Assembly: GCA_963751245.1 (NCBI GenBank)
Contig: CAVVTR010000008.1
Location: forward strand, 496,001 to 560,000
Direction of reading: 5' to 3'
DNA length: 64,000 nucleotides
Source: CAVVTR01 sp963751245
GTDB lineage: Bacteria; Acidobacteriota; Thermoanaerobaculia; Thermoanaerobaculales; Thermoanaerobaculaceae
How positions within the stretch are numbered: the stretch's first letter is position 1; every line of letters begins with the position of its first letter. Below the pieces are notes generated by a model. It saw only the letters and a list, made by a program, of their open reading frames with translations, did not search any database and had not been told where the DNA came from. Shown piece after piece: positions 34,866 to 43,455 of the stretch. A program made the translations under genes and the position numbers.

Positions 34866-37286
34866 CTACCCCACCAGAGGTACCTCGCGCGTCTCCCCGG
34901 CCGGCAGGTCGAAGCGCCGGCCGCGCACGTCGATGGACACCGGCCGCTCCGAGCTGGGCAGCGCCCGCAACGTCAGCGCCTCCTGCGTCAGCACCACCGC
35001 CAGGGTGTGGCCCCGGTAGCGGATCTGCATGACCAGGCGGGCGAGCTCCCGGGGCAGCGAGGGGTTGAAGAAGAGCACCTCGCCGCGGGTCTCGATCCCC
35101 GTGTAGCAGCGCTTCACCAGGTCCACCACGCCGGCCATCGCCCCCAGGTGGATGCCCTCCGGGGTGGTGCCCCCCTGGATGTCCGACACGTCGCTCTCGA
35201 GGGCCTCGCGGAACAGCTGCCAGGACGCCTCCCGGTCCGACCGGGCCAGCACCCAGGAGTGGGCCACGCGGCTCAGAGTGGAGCCGTGGGAGGTCCGTGC
35301 CAGGTAGTACTGGATGTTCTTCGGGATGGTGCCGCCGTCGAAGGGGTAGCCGAGCTGCGCGAAGAGCCGGCCGAGCTCTTCGGCGGAGAACAGGTAGAAG
35401 AGCATGAGCACGTCGGCCTGCTTGGAGACCTTGTAGCGGTTAGGGGTGTCGTCCTCCGCCTGAAGGATCCGGTCGAGGCGCTGGATGTCGCCGTACCTCT
35501 TCCGGTAGCCCTCCCAGTCGAGCTCCTCCAGGCGGGCGTAGCCCTCGAACTGGCTGATGATCCCGTCACCGTGGAAGACGACGCGGAGCCGGCGGCTCAC
35601 GTCGCGCCAGCGGCCGATCTCGTCGGCGCCCAACCCGAGCCGTTCCGTCAGCTCGTCCCGCCGGTCCGCAGGGAGCATCGCCAGCACGTCCAGGGCGCGG
35701 TCCAGCGCCCAGGCCGCCATCACGTTGGTGTAGGCGTTGTTGTCCAGCCCGGCCCGGTCGGACCCGGGGTAGGAGTCGTGGTACTCGTCGGGGCCCATGA
35801 CGCCGAGGATCTCGTACCGCCCGATCTCCTCGTTCCACGTGGCGACGCTCGCCCAGAAGCGGGCGATCTCCAGGAACATCTCCGCTCCGAAGAAGGCCAT
35901 GAACTCGGTGTCGCCGGTGACCTGGAAGTACTGGTCGATGGTGTAGGCGATGGCGGCGTTCACGTGGCGCTGCAGGTGGCTGTTGTCGGGGTTCCACCGG
36001 CCGGACATGGGATTGAGGTGGACGCGCTGCGTCTCCTCGCGGCCGTCGCTCCCGCTCTGCCACGGGTACATGGCGCCGGCGTAGCCGGCCTCCCGAGCCG
36101 CCGCCCGGGCGGCGCCCAGCCGGCGGTAGCGGTACATCAGAAGCGCCCGGGTGATCTCGGGCAGCCGGAAGTTGAGGATGGGAAAGATGAACAGCTCGTC
36201 CCAGAAGATGTGGCCACGGTACGCCTCCCCGTGCCACCCCCGCGAAGGCACGCCCACGTCGAGCCCCATCCTCATGGTGTTGATGGAGGTCGTCTGGAGC
36301 AAATGGAAGAGGTAGAGGTGGAGGATGAGGTCGGAGCGGCTGCCGCCCTCCGCCCCGGCGACGAGCTCCAACTCCACGTCGAAGCGGCGCCACAGGTGCC
36401 GCCAGGCCGCCGCGTGAGCCTCGAGGATGGCATCGAAGCCCGGCGCCGCCGCCACTGCTTCGCGGGCCTCGAGCTCCGCCTCCGAAATGGCGAGGTCCCG
36501 GGACGAGTACAGTGCCACCACCTTCTCCACGGTGACGGTGCGGCCGGGCGCGGCGTCGAGACCCAGCAGCACCGCCGCGTATCCGTCCTCCTCGACCACG
36601 GTGCGCGTGACCTCCGCCGGACCGTCCGGGAGGGTCACCCGCGTGCGGGCCGCCTCGGCCACGACCAGCTCCGACTGCACCGTCCTCACCTTGACCGCCA
36701 GCGTGTCCTCGTCCACCACCGAGGCCGTCACGGGTTCCAGGTGCCGCTGGTTCAGCGAGCCGTAGCGCTCCACGCCGGCGTTGATCACCCGTCCGTCCAG
36801 GGCGGAGCGGATCTCCAGCCGTCCCGCCCAACCCTCGGGAACCAGGGTCACCTGCAGCGCCGCCAGGTGGGCCTCGGCCATGTGCACGACCCGGCGCTCC
36901 TCCACCCTGGTGATCCGTCCCTCCCGGTCGCGGAACCGGACCGTGCGACGCAGCACCCCGCGGCGCAGGTCCAGTTCCTGCCGGAAGGCGAGGACGTCCC
37001 CGCCGTCCAGCGAGAACCAGGACCCGCCGTCGATGCGGAAGGTGAGGGGGAGCCAGTTGGGCAGGTTGACGAGGTCCTCGTTCTCGACCTCCCTGTCTCT
37101 CACCTTCGACACCAGACGGTTGTAGCCCCCGGCCAGGTACGTCCCCGGGTAGTGCACCGCGTCGGCGGCGGCCTCGCTGCCGGCGCCCCGGGTGGCAAAG
37201 TAGCCGTTCCCCAGCGTGCACAGCGCCTCCCGGAGCCGCTCCGCACCGGGATCGAACCCCTCGTAGACCAGCGTCCACGCGTCCAT
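34866..37286 (-). CDS. Glycoside hydrolase family 65 phosphorylase
   Basis: An 806-residue GH65 enzyme. Members are inverting phosphorylases of maltose, trehalose or kojibiose that give beta-glucose-1-phosphate. N-terminal beta-sandwich (about 1-280), then an (alpha/alpha)6 barrel with SRGWHGEAYRGHIFWDEL at 348-365 and the general acid E501 in MGPDEYH, and a C-terminal domain. TIPKNIQYYLARTSHGSTLS is also typical. A strong GGAGGTGA lies 6 bases before the ATG at 37286; its start overlaps the stop of the upstream gene by one base (TGATG). The preceding gene encodes beta-phosphoglucomutase and trehalose-phosphatase domains, so trehalose is the most likely sugar, kojibiose or maltose being alternatives. 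Supplies beta-glucose-1-phosphate to that partner. Confidence 0.85.
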   Translation of the reverse strand: MDAWTLVYEGFDPGAERLREALCTLGNGYFATRGAGSEAAADAVHYPGTYLAGGYNRLVSKVRDREVENEDLVNLPNWLPLTFRIDGGSWFSLDGGDVLAFRQELDLRRGVLRRTVRFRDREGRITRVEERRVVHMAEAHLAALQVTLVPEGWAGRLEIRSALDGRVINAGVERYGSLNQRHLEPVTASVVDEDTLAVKVRTVQSELVVAEAARTRVTLPDGPAEVTRTVVEEDGYAAVLLGLDAAPGRTVTVEKVVALYSSRDLAISEAELEAREAVAAAPGFDAILEAHAAAWRHLWRRFDVELELVAGAEGGSRSDLILHLYLFHLLQTTSINTMRMGLDVGVPSRGWHGEAYRGHIFWDELFIFPILNFRLPEITRALLMYRYRRLGAARAAAREAGYAGAMYPWQSGSDGREETQRVHLNPMSGRWNPDNSHLQRHVNAAIAYTIDQYFQVTGDTEFMAFFGAEMFLEIARFWASVATWNEEIGRYEILGVMGPDEYHDSYPGSDRAGLDNNAYTNVMAAWALDRALDVLAMLPADRRDELTERLGLGADEIGRWRDVSRRLRVVFHGDGIISQFEGYARLEELDWEGYRKRYGDIQRLDRILQAEDDTPNRYKVSKQADVLMLFYLFSAEELGRLFAQLGYPFDGGTIPKNIQYYLARTSHGSTLSRVAHSWVLARSDREASWQLFREALESDVSDIQGGTTPEGIHLGAMAGVVDLVKRCYTGIETRGEVLFFNPSLPRELARLVMQIRYRGHTLAVVLTQEALTLRALPSSERPVSIDVRGRRFDLPAGETREVPLVG

Positions 37287-38860
37287 CACGTCACCTCCAG
37301 CCGGTCCGACAGGGCGCCGAGGAAGCGCTCCACCTCGTCCGGATCGCGGAGCACGTAGCGGGCGGCGGTGGGGCGGTCCGCCTCGGCGACGACGATGCCG
37401 GCGCCGCGCTCGCGCAGGACCGCGAAGGCGTCCTCGTCGGTGGTGTCGTCGCCGAGGTAGAGCGGCAGCGCGTCCTGCTCTCCCGTCACGTCCAGCAGCC
37501 ACAGCAGCGCCCGGCCCTTGTCCCAGTCCACGTCGGGCTGGAGCTCGAAGACCTTCTTCCCCGAGGAGCGCCGCAGCCCCGGGTTGGCGTCGCGCACCCG
37601 CCCCACCAGGGCCTCCACCTCCTCCTCCCTCTCCGGCGCCACGCGCCGGTAGTGGGTGGCCACCGAGAAGCGCTTGCGCTCCACCTGCGCGCCGTCGATG
37701 CCGGCGATCCCCTCCCGCAGGGCCTGCTCCGCCCGGTCCAGCGCCGCGAGCTGCTCCCTGCCCTCGCCGCGCTGCTCCCTCCGGCCGTCCGGGCCCCGGA
37801 TGTCGAAGCCGTGGCTCCCCGCGTAGTAGAGCCCCTCGATGCCGACCAGGGAGCGGACGTCGTCCAGGTCGCGGCCACTGATGACGCCCACCGTGCAGCG
37901 CATCGCCAGGGCGCGGACGGCGTCCCGCATGGAGGAGGAGAGCACGGCGTCCTCGGGGCGCTCCACGATGGGCGTGAGAGTGCCGTCGTAGTCGAGGAAC
38001 ACCGCCACACCGGCCGCCCCCGCCTCGGCCACGATGCCTTCGATGCCGTCCAGGGCCGACGGCAGCGCGCCGGTCCCGGCTCCCTGGCCGCCGTCCCCCA
38101 CCGCGACCTCCTCGAGGTCGGCCACCACCACGTCGGCGCCGTGATCCGCGAGCTCTTCGCCGGCACCGCGCCGGTCCACGCCGATGACGCAGCCGAAGTG
38201 TCCGCGGCGGCCCGCCTCCACCCCCGAGATGGCGTCCTCCACAACCACGGCCCGCTCCGGCGGCACCCCGAGCCGCCGCGCCGCCTCCAGGAAAATGTCC
38301 GGCGCGGGCTTGCCCTCCAGGTCCAGCCGCTCCGACTCGACGCCGTCCACCCGCGCGTCGAAGAGGTCGGTGAGCCCCGCCGCCCGCACCACCTCGGCGC
38401 AGTTGGCGCTGGACGAGACCACCGCGGTGCGAATGCCCGCGCGGCGCAGCCCACGGAGCAGGCGGACCGTGGAGGGGTAGACCTCGACGCCGTCCCTCTC
38501 GAGCTGCTCCAGGAAGTAACGGTTCTTCCGGTTGCCCAGGCCGCACACCGTCTCCTCGCCGGGGCCGTCCGAGGGAGAGCCTTGCGGAAGCTCGAGGCCG
38601 CGCGATCTCAGAAAGCTGGCGACCCCCTCGTAGCGGGGCTTCCCGTCGACGTACTCGACGTAATCGTGCTCGGCGTCGAAGGGCTCGAAGCCACCGCCCC
38701 CTCCCTCGCGGGACGCCCGCTCTTCCAGGTAGCCGTCGAAGAGCCGCTTCCAGGCCGCCGCGTGGACCCGCGCCGTCCGTGTCACGACCCCGTCGAGGTC
38801 GAAGAGCACGGCGTCGAACCGACCGCCTTCGATGACCACCCCGGGACGATCGTCGTTCAT
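37286..38860 (-). CDS. Beta-phosphoglucomutase / trehalose-6-phosphate phosphatase fusion
   Basis: A 524-residue two-domain HAD protein. The first domain (about 12-250) is HAD-IA, beta-phosphoglucomutase-like: nucleophile motif DLDGVVTRT (D21, D23), SSSANCAEVV and EGKPAPDIFLEAARRLGV, then VVEDAISGVEAG. It converts beta-glucose-1-phosphate to glucose-6-phosphate. The second (about 275-520) is OtsB-like: FLDYDGTLTPIVE (D290, D292), VISGRDLDDV, GSHGFDI and YLGDDTTDEDAF, the trehalose-6-phosphate phosphatase pattern. GGAGG precedes the ATG at 38860. With the GH65 gene after it, the order is PGM, OtsB, GH65, the same as in the single chain of mycobacterial OtsB1. No OtsA is in the window. Divergent from the sugar transporter. 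Confidence 0.82.
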   Translation of the reverse strand: MNDDRPGVVIEGGRFDAVLFDLDGVVTRTARVHAAAWKRLFDGYLEERASREGGGGGFEPFDAEHDYVEYVDGKPRYEGVASFLRSRGLELPQGSPSDGPGEETVCGLGNRKNRYFLEQLERDGVEVYPSTVRLLRGLRRAGIRTAVVSSSANCAEVVRAAGLTDLFDARVDGVESERLDLEGKPAPDIFLEAARRLGVPPERAVVVEDAISGVEAGRRGHFGCVIGVDRRGAGEELADHGADVVVADLEEVAVGDGGQGAGTGALPSALDGIEGIVAEAGAAGVAVFLDYDGTLTPIVERPEDAVLSSSMRDAVRALAMRCTVGVISGRDLDDVRSLVGIEGLYYAGSHGFDIRGPDGRREQRGEGREQLAALDRAEQALREGIAGIDGAQVERKRFSVATHYRRVAPEREEEVEALVGRVRDANPGLRRSSGKKVFELQPDVDWDKGRALLWLLDVTGEQDALPLYLGDDTTDEDAFAVLRERGAGIVVAEADRPTAARYVLRDPDEVERFLGALSDRLEVT

Positions 38861-39056
38861 CGCGCCTCCTCTGGTCGCGGGCTCGTCTCGTGCAACGGCG
38901 CCCGCCGGATCGCCATTTCACACGGCGGCGACGGCCTGGCCCGGGCATCCCTCCCGTCCACTGCCTGCCCGGGCGGTGAAATCTCTTCTCCCGCGTCGAA
39001 GTTGAAAGAAGTCGTCAATACCCGCAACGCGCCACGACGTTGGGAGGGAGATCGCG

Positions 39057-40457
39057 ATGCCCCAACCCCACAACCGTCCCGCCGGACCGCCGCCGGCCCC
39101 CCTGCCGCCTGCTCCCTCGTTCAACCGGGGCTACGTGGTCGTCCTCACCACCGTCGCCGCCCTGGGAGGGCTGCTCTTCGGCTACGACACCGGCGTCATC
39201 TCGGGGGCCCTGCTCTTCCTGCGCAGGCAGTTCGCGATGGACCCTGCCATGCAGGGCGCGGTCACTGCGGCGGTGCTGCTGGGCGCCGTGGTGGGGGCCG
39301 CCGCCAGCGGCTCTCTCAACGACCGTTTCGGGCGGCGGGTCATGCTCATCGGAGCGGCGCTGCTCTTCGGCGCCGGCGCCGTCCTCACGGCCCTCGCCGC
39401 CACCGTGAGCGTCCTCATCGTCGGCCGCGTCGTGGTCGGCGTCGGGATCGGCGTGGCGTCCTACACCAGCCCGCTGTACATCTCGGAGTCGGCGCCGGCC
39501 CGGGTGCGCGGCGCCCTGGTCTCCACCAGCCAGCTGGCCATCACCGTGGGCATCGTCGCCGCCTACCTCGTGGACTACGCCTTCGCCCACCCCGGCGGCT
39601 GGCGGTGGATGTTCGGGCTCGCGATCGTCCCCGCCGTCCTCCTCGCCGCCGGCATGATCGCCCTGCCCGACAGCCCCCGTTCGCTGGTCAACCGGGGACT
39701 GCCCGACGAGGCCGAGGCCGTCTTGCGGCGCATCCAGGGCGAGGCCCGCGAGGAGCGGCGTGTCGACGAGATCGACGCGTCCCTCGAGCGACAGCAGGCG
39801 CGCTGGAGCGACCTGCTCAGCCCGGGCCTGCGGATCGCCCTGGTGGTCGGGATAGGCCTCGCCGTCTTCCAGCAGTTCGTCGGGATCAACACGGTCATCT
39901 ACTACGCGCCCACCATCTTCCAGTCCGCCGGCTTCGGCTCGGACGCCGTCGCCATCCTCGCCACTGTGGGCGTCGGTGTGGTGAACGTCGTCATGACCGT
40001 CGTGGCCATGGCCCTGCTCGACCGCGCCGGCCGCCGGCCGCTGCTGCTCACCGGCATCGCGGGCATGATCGTCAGCCTGGCGGCGATGGGGGTCGACTTC
40101 CGGCTTCCTCCGGACCAGCGCGGCTGGGTTGCGGTTGTCAGCCTGATGGTCTACGTGGCCTCCTTCGCCATCAGCCTCGGTCCGATCTTCTGGCTCCTGA
40201 TCTCGGAGATCTACCCCACCCGGGTGCGCGGACGCGCCATGAGCCTGGCCACCTTCGCCAACTGGGGGTCCAACCTGCTCGTGACGTTCACCTTCCCGCT
40301 GCTCATCGCCGGCATCGGCGGAAGCGCCACGTTCTGGATCTACACCGGCATGGGCATCCTCGCCTGGCTGTTCTGCTACCGGCTGGTGCCCGAGACGAAG
40401 GGCAGGACGCTGGAGGAGATCGAGGCCTCCTGGCGGACCGGCGGGAGCAGGGCGTGA
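39057..40457 (+). CDS. Sugar porter (MFS, XylE/GLUT type)
   Basis: A 466-residue member of the MFS sugar porter family with 12 predicted helices. Diagnostic motifs: GGLLFGYDTGVISGA in helix 1, NDRFGRR between helices 2 and 3, the PESPR-like PDSPRSL after helix 6, QQFVGINTVIYYAP in helix 7 and PETKGRTLEEIE at the C-terminus. These mark proton-coupled hexose or pentose, possibly disaccharide, uptake. It is divergent from the OtsB1-like/GH65 genes and overlaps the porin gene through GTGA. The sugar is not determined by sequence; glucose, trehalose or maltose would fit the neighbours. Confidence 0.88.
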   Translation: MPQPHNRPAGPPPAPLPPAPSFNRGYVVVLTTVAALGGLLFGYDTGVISGALLFLRRQFAMDPAMQGAVTAAVLLGAVVGAAASGSLNDRFGRRVMLIGAALLFGAGAVLTALAATVSVLIVGRVVVGVGIGVASYTSPLYISESAPARVRGALVSTSQLAITVGIVAAYLVDYAFAHPGGWRWMFGLAIVPAVLLAAGMIALPDSPRSLVNRGLPDEAEAVLRRIQGEAREERRVDEIDASLERQQARWSDLLSPGLRIALVVGIGLAVFQQFVGINTVIYYAPTIFQSAGFGSDAVAILATVGVGVVNVVMTVVAMALLDRAGRRPLLLTGIAGMIVSLAAMGVDFRLPPDQRGWVAVVSLMVYVASFAISLGPIFWLLISEIYPTRVRGRAMSLATFANWGSNLLVTFTFPLLIAGIGGSATFWIYTGMGILAWLFCYRLVPETKGRTLEEIEASWRTGGSRA

Positions 40458-41755
40458 GGGCGGGGAGGGCCCTCGCCGCCGCCCTGGCCTGCGCCGTCTC
40501 CGCGGCCGCCGCCGCAGCTGCGGCCGGGACGCTGGCGGAGGCGCTCGCCTCGACCTCGGTGACCGGACACCTCCGTCTCTACGACTTCACCCGTCGTCAC
40601 GACGGCAACGGCCCCCTCGACACGGGCGCCCTCGCACTGGGCGGCAACGCCCTCGTCCACACCGGGGAGGCCGCCGGCCTCAGCGCCGCCCTCGACGCCA
40701 CCGTCGTCACCTCCCTGGGCCGCTACGCCCACGTCAACGAGGTGCTGGTCGGACCCGCCCACCACCTCGCGGCGCTCGACCAGGCGTTCCTGCAGTACCG
40801 CTCGCGGACCGTCCTGGTCCGGATCGGCCGCCAGGTCATCCAGACCCCCTGGGCGGGCCCCGACCTGTTCACCATGCTCCCCCGCGCCTTCTCCGGGGCG
40901 GCGGTCACCGTGGAGGCCGTCCCCGAGGCCCTCTCGTTCTTCGCCGCGCGGATGACGCGCTACGAGAGCCGCTTCGCCGACCGCTTCACCGCCGGCAACC
41001 GCTACACGTCGAGCCAAACGAACGGGTTCCTCGCCCTCGGCGCCCGCCTCGGACGGGACGCTCCCTCCCGGACCGTCCACGCCCAGGCTTGGGTCTACGA
41101 CTTCTACGACTTCGCCCGGCTCGCCTACGCCGAAGCCCGCTTCCGGAGCCCCGGCCCCGGCGTGCGCCTGCTCGCCGGCCTCCAGGCGGTCCGCGAGACC
41201 GGCTCGGGGAGCGAGCGGCTGGGCCGGGTGGACTGCACCATCGTCGGAGCCCTCCTCGGTCTCGAGTCCGGCGGCGCCCGGATCTCCCTCGTGTACAACC
41301 GCGCTCCCGTCCACGAGGAAAGCTTCCGCCGCGGCGGCCTCGTCCACCCCTACAACGACCTCAGCGGCACCCTCTACACGGACAGCATGAACGATGGGCT
41401 CTCGGACATCGGTCCGGGGACGGCGCTGGGCGTCAAGGCCGCGCTCCACCGCGGCTCGTCCCCGCTGGCGCTGTCCCTCGCCTACGTCCGCTACCGGGCC
41501 GAGTTCGGGTACGGGGGCGCCGCCTACGACACCAGTGGACCCGACGGCTTCCCCCCGGGTCCAGCGGTCCGCCGTCAGCGCCAGTGGGCCGTCGACGCGG
41601 GCGTCTCGTACCGCTTCCGCGGCCGTCTGTCGGGGCTGCGGATCTTCGACTTCGCCGGCCTGAGGGACTTCACCGGCTCTGCCCACGCCTTCGTCGACAA
41701 CCGGCTGGGCGCCGTGTACTCCTTCGCCGCGGGGGGCGGCGGCGCAGGGCGGTGA
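40454..41755 (+). CDS. OprD-type outer-membrane porin
   Basis: A 433-residue outer-membrane protein with an Ala-rich signal peptide (about 1-23) and an OprD-like barrel. The opening VTGHLRLYDFTRRHDG, then FLQYRSRTVLVRIGRQVIQTPWAGPDLF and FDFAGLRDFTGSAHAFV near the end, are characteristic of the OprD superfamily, which moves amino acids, small aromatic acids or sugars across the outer membrane. Its GTG start overlaps the sugar porter's stop (GTGA), so outer- and inner-membrane steps of uptake are translationally coupled. The C-terminal residue is not the usual aromatic. Supports a Gram-negative host. Confidence 0.8.
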   Translation: MRAGRALAAALACAVSAAAAAAAAGTLAEALASTSVTGHLRLYDFTRRHDGNGPLDTGALALGGNALVHTGEAAGLSAALDATVVTSLGRYAHVNEVLVGPAHHLAALDQAFLQYRSRTVLVRIGRQVIQTPWAGPDLFTMLPRAFSGAAVTVEAVPEALSFFAARMTRYESRFADRFTAGNRYTSSQTNGFLALGARLGRDAPSRTVHAQAWVYDFYDFARLAYAEARFRSPGPGVRLLAGLQAVRETGSGSERLGRVDCTIVGALLGLESGGARISLVYNRAPVHEESFRRGGLVHPYNDLSGTLYTDSMNDGLSDIGPGTALGVKAALHRGSSPLALSLAYVRYRAEFGYGGAAYDTSGPDGFPPGPAVRRQRQWAVDAGVSYRFRGRLSGLRIFDFAGLRDFTGSAHAFVDNRLGAVYSFAAGGGGAGR

Positions 41756-41767
41756 GCCGCCAAGCTC

Positions 41768-41796
41768 TTGACACGCGGCCCCGGGGAGGATACAAC
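41768..41796 (+). promoter_or_regulatory. Promoter of the tetR-led efflux operon
   Basis: A perfect -35 TTGACA at 41768-41773, a 17-base spacer and TACAAC at 41791-41796. A TetR-type palindrome overlaps the -10 edge and the predicted start point. Confidence 0.7.
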
Positions 41797-41808
41797 CAAC
41801 TTGTTGGT
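41795..41808. promoter_or_regulatory. Predicted TetR operator
   Basis: ACCAAC-TT-GTTGGT is a perfect palindrome just downstream of the -10 element and about 30 bases before the tetR start. Binding there would block polymerase, so autorepression by the adjacent TetR protein is likely. A similar half-site, GGTTGAG, follows at 41819. Confidence 0.6.
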
Positions 41809-41839
41809 CTAACTGTATGGTTGAGCACTGGAGCCGCCC

Positions 41840-42469
41840 ATGACCGCGCCCGCAAGCGCCGCTGACCACATCCTGGACGCCGCCGCCGCGGAGTTCGCCG
41901 AGCACGGCTACGGCGGCGCCCGGGTCGACGAGATCGCGCGACGCGCCGGCGTCAACAAGGCGATGCTCTACTACCACGTGGGCGACAAGGCGGCGCTGTA
42001 CACGGCCGTCTTGTCCCGGAACTTCGCCACCGCCCGCCGCAACCTCGAGGAGGCCCTGGAGGGCGCCGGCGGGGCCCGGGAGCGCCTCGTGGCGATCATC
42101 GGCGCCATCGTGCGCACCGCTCGGGAGCTGCCCGACCACCCCCAGATCATGCTCCGCGAGGTGGCCTCGGGCGGAGCCGGCCTGTCCCCCGCCGTGATCG
42201 CCGCCATGGCGGACCTCCTCGGCGTGGTGCGCGCGGTCCTGGAGGAGGGCGTCCGCGAAGGCGCCTTCAGGAGCGTCGACCCCCTCCTGACGCACCTCCT
42301 CGTCCTCGGCACGGTGGTCTTCATGACGGCCACGGAGCCCCTGCGGGAGCGCATGAGCGAGGCGGGCGCGCCCGTCCGCACCACCACCTCCCCCGAGCGC
42401 CTCACGGCCTTTCTCGGCGACGTCGTCCTGCACGGGATCGCGGCGCCGCCCCCCGGAGGAAACCCATGA
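41840..42469 (+). CDS. TetR-family repressor
   Basis: A 209-residue regulator with the TetR DNA-binding domain at about 9-55 (ILDAAAAEFAEHGYGGARVDEIARRAGVNKAMLYYHVGDK, recognition helix around NKAMLYYH) and a helical ligand-binding part. The C-terminal domain resembles CecR/YbiH-type regulators of YbhFGSR efflux, though only in general layout. The ATG at 41840 is the first good start; it lies about 30 bases after the operator. Its stop overlaps the HlyD gene start (ATGA). It most likely represses the following exporter until a ligand binds. Confidence 0.88.
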   Translation: MTAPASAADHILDAAAAEFAEHGYGGARVDEIARRAGVNKAMLYYHVGDKAALYTAVLSRNFATARRNLEEALEGAGGARERLVAIIGAIVRTARELPDHPQIMLREVASGGAGLSPAVIAAMADLLGVVRAVLEEGVREGAFRSVDPLLTHLLVLGTVVFMTATEPLRERMSEAGAPVRTTTSPERLTAFLGDVVLHGIAAPPPGGNP

Positions 42470-43455
42470 CACGGACTTTGAACCCGGCCATCCTCGCCGT
42501 CCTCGCCGTCCTCCCCGCGCTGCACTGCGGGGGCGCGGCGAGCAACGGCCGCATCCACGCCTCGGGCCACATCGACGCCACCGAGGTGCACCTCGCCGCC
42601 ACCGTGGGCGGGCGCGTCCTGGAGGCGCCGTTCCAGGAGGGCGACGAGGCCGCCGCGGGCCAGCTGGCCGCCCGCCTCGACACCGCCAACGCCCGGCACG
42701 AGCTCGCCCGCGCCCGGGCCCAGCTCGACGCCGCCGACGCCCAGCTCCGCCTGCTCCTCTCCGGAACCCGCGCCGAGGACCTCCAGCGCGCCGAGGACCG
42801 GCTCGCGCAGGCCCGCGCGGAGCAGGACGCCACGGACCGCGACCTGCGGCGCCTGGAGGGGCTGGCCCAGCGCGGCACCGCGACGGCCAAGGCCCGCGAC
42901 GACGCCGCCACCCGCCAGGTCGTGGCGACCCGGCAGGTGGCCGCGGCCAAGGCCGAGCTGGACAAGCTCGTGGCCGGACCCCGCCGCCAGGAGATCGAGG
43001 CGGCCCGGGCAGCCCGCGCGGCCGCCGAGGCCGGCGTGGCGGCGGCCGGGCAGCGCATCACCGACGCCACCGTCCTCGTCCCGACGGACGGCATCATCAC
43101 GGTGCGGGTCGCCGAGCCCGGTGACGTCCTGCCTCCCGGGGGCACGGTGGCGGTGCTCACCGACATCGCCCACCCCTGGCTCACCGTCTACCTGGACGAG
43201 CCCAGCCTGTCCCGCATCGCCCTCGGGGAGAGCGTGGAGGTCCGGGTCGACGGCCGCACCCAGGCCTACCACGGCACCGTGAGCTACGTCTCGCAGGTCG
43301 CCGAGTTCACGCCCAAGAACGTCCAGACCCCCGAGGAGAGGGCCAAGCTCGTGTTCAAGGTCAAGATCGCCCTCGACAACACCGAGGGGATCTTCAAGCC
43401 CGGCATGCCCGCCGACGCTTACTTCACAGCCCAGCCGCCGTCCGGAGCCCGCTGA
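42466..43455 (+). CDS. HlyD-family periplasmic adaptor
   Basis: A 329-residue membrane fusion protein. N-terminal signal or anchor (about 5-22), biotinyl-lipoyl-like half-motif IDATEVHLAATVGGRV with EGDEAAAGQLAARLDT, a long coiled-coil hairpin rich in Arg, Ala, Gln and Glu (about 70-190), the returning half TDGIITVRVAEPGDVLPPGG and a beta-barrel with FKPGMPADAYF. This is the layout of HlyD/YbhG adaptors that link an inner-membrane ABC pump to TolC. A cysteine at 21 (PALHC) is in lipobox position, but the -1 residue is His, so lipidation is doubtful. Overlaps tetR and the first ATPase gene. Confidence 0.88.
   Translation: MTRTLNPAILAVLAVLPALHCGGAASNGRIHASGHIDATEVHLAATVGGRVLEAPFQEGDEAAAGQLAARLDTANARHELARARAQLDAADAQLRLLLSGTRAEDLQRAEDRLAQARAEQDATDRDLRRLEGLAQRGTATAKARDDAATRQVVATRQVAAAKAELDKLVAGPRRQEIEAARAARAAAEAGVAAAGQRITDATVLVPTDGIITVRVAEPGDVLPPGGTVAVLTDIAHPWLTVYLDEPSLSRIALGESVEVRVDGRTQAYHGTVSYVSQVAEFTPKNVQTPEERAKLVFKVKIALDNTEGIFKPGMPADAYFTAQPPSGAR

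Noticed and set aside
34851..34870. GGTAGC/GCTACC hairpin between the second acyl-CoA synthetase and GH65
   Set aside because: Short stem overlapping both stop regions, without a T-tail on either strand; too weak to call a terminator.
34866..38948. A single 1360-codon frame that could look like a fused OtsB1
   Set aside because: The HAD fusion lies in a different frame. GH65 has its own strong Shine-Dalgarno and start at 37286, so the genes are separate; the upstream part of this frame is a shadow.
37652..41755. A 1367-codon plus-strand frame ending in the porin
   Set aside because: Only the last 434 codons (from GTG 40454) are the porin; the rest is antisense to the HAD fusion or out of frame with the sugar porter.
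42466..43455. Lipoprotein call for the HlyD adaptor because of Cys21
   Set aside because: The residue before the cysteine is histidine, which does not fit a lipobox.
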